Shown here: positions 61,721 through 61,731 of the stretch, in pieces
How positions within the stretch are numbered: position 1 is the first letter of the stretch
Layout of the letters: each line of letters starts with the position of its first letter
Assembly: GCA_015062285.1 (NCBI GenBank)
Contig: SUUY01000007.1
Span: 1-61,731, forward strand
Direction of reading: 5' to 3'
Origin: Alphaproteobacteria bacterium
GTDB lineage: Bacteria > Pseudomonadota > Alphaproteobacteria > RF32 > CAG-239
DNA: 61,731 nucleotides
Position numbers and translations under genes: made by a program
Notes under the pieces: model-generated
Database searches by the model: none
Told to the model about the DNA's origin: nothing
The model's input: the letters and a program-made list of their open reading frames with translations, nothing else

Positions 61721-61731
61721 GTCAGTGGTTG

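Overview
The window reads as part of the chromosome of an AT-rich alphaproteobacterium. The gene order supports this: priA-atpHAGDC with a xerC-type recombinase gene divergent from priA; YggT-DUF167-folD; miaB-phoH-ybeY-lnt-XRE-metK-trmB; and dgt-SPOR-protease-nagZ. A HydE radical-SAM enzyme (FeFe-hydrogenase maturase) beside a rubrerythrin points to an anaerobic or oxygen-sensitive life. By inference this fits the uncultured host-associated anaerobic Alphaproteobacteria, but the sequence alone does not fix the genus.

Layout. 0-10.7 kb is an accessory region. It starts with small phage/plasmid-type genes (DUF3768 operon, Zn-ribbon protein). A defence-like island follows: an ankyrin membrane gene broken by one in-frame stop, a secreted PLD nuclease, a restriction-enzyme remnant, an Mrr-type endonuclease, an sce7726-like nuclease, a convergent operon (membrane coiled-coil protein, ImmA/IrrE protease, Beta-family protein), and a Fic protein lacking the catalytic His. 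The region ends in a ~250-bp modular repeat. 10.8-40 kb is mostly housekeeping: hydE, rubrerythrin, cold-shock protein, proS, lytic transglycosylase, uracil-DNA glycosylase, a TPR lipoprotein, the F1 ATP synthase genes, priA, xerC, rpmG, an S41 protease, xthA, dgt, SPOR, a site-2 protease, nagZ and a YbhN-like membrane protein. 40-45 kb is a second accessory island anchored at a tRNA-Thr(UGU) gene. It holds more copies of the 250-bp module, orphan genes, a gene with several frameshifts, a hexapeptide acyltransferase and an internally deleted dedA duplicate. 45-61.4 kb is again core: EamA, DedA, folD, miaB, phoH, ybeY, lnt, metK, trmB, a sugar transporter, mnmA, a GT92-like glycosyltransferase and two CYTH-type genes. 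The window ends in a serine-recombinase remnant.

How the genes work together. priA-atpHAGDC is colinear on the minus strand and supplies the F1 sector; the F0 genes are not here. miaB and mnmA modify tRNA wobble and adjacent bases, ybeY and phoH are RNA-maturation and stress genes, lnt finishes lipoproteins, metK supplies SAM and trmB uses it. slt, nagZ and SPOR act on peptidoglycan.

Most unusual content. (1) A repeat family of ~250-bp modules at three loci. Each module ends in a copy of a tRNA-like 3' end plus a private terminator, and it contains a stem with two compensatory base-pair changes between loci; the tRNA-Thr copies also carry a 17-nt stretch complementary to that tRNA. It may be an undescribed structured RNA or tRNA-targeting mini-element. 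(2) The coupled membrane coiled-coil / ImmA-IrrE / Beta-protein operon overlapping an sce7726-type nuclease tail to tail is a plausible uncharacterised conflict system.
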